Positions 61,770 to 64,000 of a DNA stretch of 64,000 bases are shown here, in pieces. Source of the DNA: Arthrobacter sp. ES3-54 (GTDB taxonomy: Bacteria > Actinomycetota > Actinomycetes > Actinomycetales > Micrococcaceae); contig NZ_JAQFIF010000002.1 of NCBI RefSeq assembly GCF_029504395.1, positions 124,001 through 188,000 on the forward strand. Direction: 5' to 3'. The notes below the pieces were generated by a model that did no database searches, was not told where the DNA came from, and saw only the letters and a program-made list of their open reading frames with translations. Every line of letters begins with the position of its first letter. Positions within the stretch are counted from its first letter, which is position 1. Position numbers and translations under genes: made by a program.

Positions 61770-62924
61770 ATGGAGCCGGCATCATCGGAATCCGATCCAC
61801 GTCCGGCCCTCCCCCGCAGCGTAACAATCCTGCTCGCCCTGGCCGGCGCGGTCGTAGTCGCTTTCGGCCTTGGTGCGATGCGGGGAATTGTCACACCGGT
61901 GTTCTTCGCGTTCGTGCTCACCCTGTGTGTTCATCCCATCCGCCGCTGGATGCAAGGACGAGGGATATCCCGGGGCATAGCCACAGGCACCACAATCGCG
62001 GCCGTCTTCGGGTTGCTGACCGCCTTTGCCGCGGTCCTCATTGCGTCGCTGGCACAGTTCTCCGCACTGCTGCCGCAATACGCCCCCCAAATGCAACAGC
62101 TCGGCGTCACGATCGCCAGTGCGCTGGAGTCTGCGGGCTTTGGCCCTGAGCAAGCCCAGGAAGTCCTGAATGGGTTTACTCCGGGCCGTATCATCGGGTT
62201 CCTCGGCGGCCTCCTGGGGAACATCGCGAGCCTGGTGGGCAGCCTTGTGATCATTTTGACAATGCTCATCCTTATGGCAATGGATGGCTCGCGCGTACCG
62301 GTGATCCTGACCCATCTGAACTACCACCGTCCGGCACTGGTCGCCGCGCTTGACGTCTTCGGAACCGGCGTGCGCCGGTATATGGTGGCCACCACGATCC
62401 TCGGGCTCGCCCAAGGCGTGTTCAACTGGCTGGTCCTGGTCATCCTGCAAGTCCCCGGTGCCCTGCTGTGGGGACTGCTGTCGTTCATCTGCAGCTTTAT
62501 CCCCAACATCGGGTACTTCATCGCGATCATCCCCCCGCTGTTCTTTGGATTCCTCACCGGTGGTTGGCCGACCGTGCTGGCCATCATCGTCATCTATGGC
62601 GGGATCAACAGCGTCATCCAGTCCATCATTCAACCGAAGTACGTGGGCAACGCTGTGTCGCTCAGCGAGACTCTGACCTTTGTCTCCGTCCTCTTCTGGG
62701 CCGTGGTCCTGGGCCCTGTCGGCGCCATCCTCGCCGTCCCCCTGACGCTCTTCGTCCGCGCCATCCTGCTCGATTCCGATCCTAGGATCGTATGGTGGCG
62801 GCCATTGACGGGCGACCAGACGGATGTGGCAATGCTCCTCAAGCAAGAGGACGAGGCGATCCGGGCCCGCCGCGGCCGGCCGCGGCCAGGCCGTCCGGAC
62901 ACCGGCAGTGCGCCGAAGGCATGA
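61770..62924 (+). CDS. AI-2E family transporter
   Basis: A 384-residue polytopic membrane protein with about eight helices and the family motif IPNIGYFIAIIPPLFFGFLTGGWPTVLAIIVIYGGINSVIQSIIQPKYVG. Relatives export autoinducer-2 (TqsA) or act as Na+/H+ antiporters, so the true substrate is open. The C-terminal tail is Arg/Pro-rich. GGAGG lies before the ATG. Confidence 0.9.
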   Translation: MEPASSESDPRPALPRSVTILLALAGAVVVAFGLGAMRGIVTPVFFAFVLTLCVHPIRRWMQGRGISRGIATGTTIAAVFGLLTAFAAVLIASLAQFSALLPQYAPQMQQLGVTIASALESAGFGPEQAQEVLNGFTPGRIIGFLGGLLGNIASLVGSLVIILTMLILMAMDGSRVPVILTHLNYHRPALVAALDVFGTGVRRYMVATTILGLAQGVFNWLVLVILQVPGALLWGLLSFICSFIPNIGYFIAIIPPLFFGFLTGGWPTVLAIIVIYGGINSVIQSIIQPKYVGNAVSLSETLTFVSVLFWAVVLGPVGAILAVPLTLFVRAILLDSDPRIVWWRPLTGDQTDVAMLLKQEDEAIRARRGRPRPGRPDTGSAPKA

Positions 62925-62963
62925 CGTGCCGTCGGGGTGCTGCCCGGGGCCGGTGAGAGTCGC

Positions 62964-63632
62964 ATGCTGAGCACCATCACCAGCCTGGTGCTCTTCGGCC
63001 TCGCCGGGGCGATGAGCACCGTACCTGTCAGTGTCACGATCATGATTCTGCTCTCCCCAAATCCACGCCGCGGCGCCCTTCCCTTCCTGATCGGCAGCCT
63101 TGCGGGTTCGATTGTGGTGGTGGGCCTGTCGGCGGTCGGTCTGCAATTCCTTCCCGGCAGGCCTCCGCTCTTGCGCAAGGACGAACTACTGGCCCAGATC
63201 GCCATTGTGATCGGAGTAATTCTGATTGGGTACTCCGTGTTCCTCTTCGTGAGCAAGGGCCAGCGGGAAAACGCCATGCTTGGCAAAATGACGTCGAGGT
63301 TCCGCTCCGCCCCGCCCTGGGAATTCGTCGTCCTGGGCCTGGGCCTGAACCTGCGTCCCAAGGCAATCCTGCTGGCCGTCACGGCAGGCGCCGTGATCAG
63401 TGTCCAGGAACCGCCGCCGCTGGAAGGGAGCGTGCTGGTCCTCGCCTACGCCGCCGTGGCCCAGTCCGCCGTCGTCATTCCGGTCGCAGTGTGGCTACAC
63501 TCACCGGAACGCGCCCAAGCATCCTTGACCACCCTCTACAACTGGCTGCAGCGGCACGGACGCAGGATAGCGGCGATCGTCACGCTGGCGATCGGGCTCT
63601 TCATCGTTGGCTACAGCCTCCTGCAACTCTGA
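62964..63632 (+). CDS. GAP family membrane protein (Sap-like)
   Basis: A 222-residue protein with six membrane helices: MLSTITSLVLFGLAGAMSTVPVSVTIMILLSPNPRRGALPFLIG is the family start, and GLNLRPKAILLAVTAGAVI the central motif. In mycobacteria Sap helps move glycolipids to the surface. It follows the AI-2E gene by 39 bases, so the two are probably cotranscribed. Confidence 0.78.
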   Translation: MLSTITSLVLFGLAGAMSTVPVSVTIMILLSPNPRRGALPFLIGSLAGSIVVVGLSAVGLQFLPGRPPLLRKDELLAQIAIVIGVILIGYSVFLFVSKGQRENAMLGKMTSRFRSAPPWEFVVLGLGLNLRPKAILLAVTAGAVISVQEPPPLEGSVLVLAYAAVAQSAVVIPVAVWLHSPERAQASLTTLYNWLQRHGRRIAAIVTLAIGLFIVGYSLLQL

Positions 63633-63700
63633 CCGGAGATGATGCCTGGGCGGCTAGCTCTCGGAGGGTGGGGTCGTGCCAGGCCGGCTCCGTACTGTGG

Positions 63701-63733
63701 TGTGCGCATGACCCCAGAAGGGTCATGCGCACA
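63701..63733. terminator. Bidirectional terminator, 14-bp perfect stem
   Basis: TGTGCGCATGACCC (63701-63714) pairs exactly with GGGTCATGCGCACA (63720-63733) around a CAGAA loop. It separates the convergent GAP gene and the small basic protein gene. Confidence 0.75.
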
Positions 63734-63762
63734 CGCGGGTGCCGGGAGCCAGCTCTGTGGTG

Positions 63763-63930
63763 TCAGTCGCGGCGGTCGTCCCGCCGGTCGCCGCGGTCGT
63801 CCCGCCGGTCGCCGCGATCGTCCCGCCGATCGTCACGGCGGTCACCGCGACGGTTTATCCCATGGGCGACGACAACGGCCCCGCCGACGGCGGCTGCGGT
63901 CCTGCGCCTGCGTCGTGCTGCCAGTGGCAT
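63763..63930 (-). CDS. Small basic protein with Arg-Asp repeats, 55 aa
   Basis: A 55-residue protein: MPLAARRRRRTAAAVGGAVV, a short hydrophobic stretch, then RGDRRDDRRDDRGDRRDD-type repeats to the end. Strong AAGGAAGGAG precedes ATG 63930, which argues that it is made. One marginal membrane helix is flanked by Arg clusters; the charged tail could bind nucleic acid or a partner. It starts two bases after the stop of the upstream gene, so it is in an operon. Confidence 0.62.
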   Translation of the reverse strand: MPLAARRRRRTAAAVGGAVVVAHGINRRGDRRDDRRDDRGDRRDDRGDRRDDRRD

Positions 63931-63931
63931 G

Positions 63932-64000
63932 TCAGGCTCCTTCCTTTGCGTCTTCGGCGTCGGCCTCAAATGCAGCGATGACGGCCTGGGTCGGGATCCG
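63932..64000 (-). CDS. C-terminal end of a protein cut by the window edge
   Basis: Only the last 22 residues are visible, RIPTQAVIAAFEADAEDAKE-GA and stop. A short helical acidic tail like this is seen in DUF6325-type membrane proteins, which often precede a small companion gene, but the fragment is too short to assign. Confidence 0.45.
   Translation of the reverse strand, partial: RIPTQAVIAAFEADAEDAKEGA

Noticed and set aside
1..64000. tRNA, rRNA, insertion sequences, integrases or prophage genes
   Set aside because: None could be recognised by eye on either strand. A tRNAscan or ISfinder search would settle this.

Overview
The window is high-GC actinobacterial DNA with no rRNA, tRNA, phage or transposon genes. 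The gene types (a DUF4193 protein, a GerW-like protein, an HtaA domain protein, a LAL-type LuxR regulator, an Opp-type transporter with a fused permease/ATPase) and the strong SD/GTG start usage suggest a soil Micrococcaceae such as Arthrobacter or Pseudarthrobacter. This is inference from gene content, not a proven assignment.

Layout. 0-29 kb is a mosaic of housekeeping, stress and envelope genes: an HtrA-like protease cut by the window edge, HtaA, a FetB-like permease, amylosucrase, a two-component pair arranged tail to tail and overlapping, a decayed EAL signalling gene, a CDF metal transporter, a cupredoxin lipoprotein, a CDP-alcohol phosphotransferase, a FAD/Rieske oxidoreductase with DUF2252, TMEM175, pirin, CFA synthase, a dTMP kinase, a stand-alone LigD polymerase, an MGT glycosyltransferase, HrpB and a decayed amino-acid permease.

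The main attraction is 29.4-52.1 kb, which reads as a complete flavonoid-glycoside utilisation locus. It holds a bicupin quercetin 2,3-dioxygenase, two GH78 alpha-L-rhamnosidases, a GH1 beta-glycosidase, an Opp/Dpp-type ABC importer, three esterase-like alpha/beta hydrolases, a PheA/TfdB-type FAD monooxygenase, a fumarylacetoacetate hydrolase family enzyme, a DUF3500 protein and an IclR regulator. The proposed order is import of the glycoside, removal of rhamnose and glucose, then attack on the aglycone by the quercetinase and/or the FAD monooxygenase, followed by hydrolysis of the products. Six related near-palindromes of the form TTTC-N7/8-GAAA lie only in the control regions of this locus and probably are the operators of the IclR protein. 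One overlaps the -35 box of a good quercetinase promoter. The second rhamnosidase is split by a one-base deletion in a G run.

52.2-64 kb returns to stress and envelope functions: a small alpha/beta-barrel-like protein, a squalene-cyclase-like toroid protein, a universal stress protein, a LAL regulator divergent from a K+ channel, a large membrane protein, a YafJ-type glutamine amidotransferase, a lipoprotein, PLDc_N/SHOCT, AI-2E and GAP family membrane proteins, and a small basic repeat protein.

A window-wide oddity is the number of short tandem duplications (15-21 bp). Three span stop codons and several expand interdomain linkers in unrelated genes.
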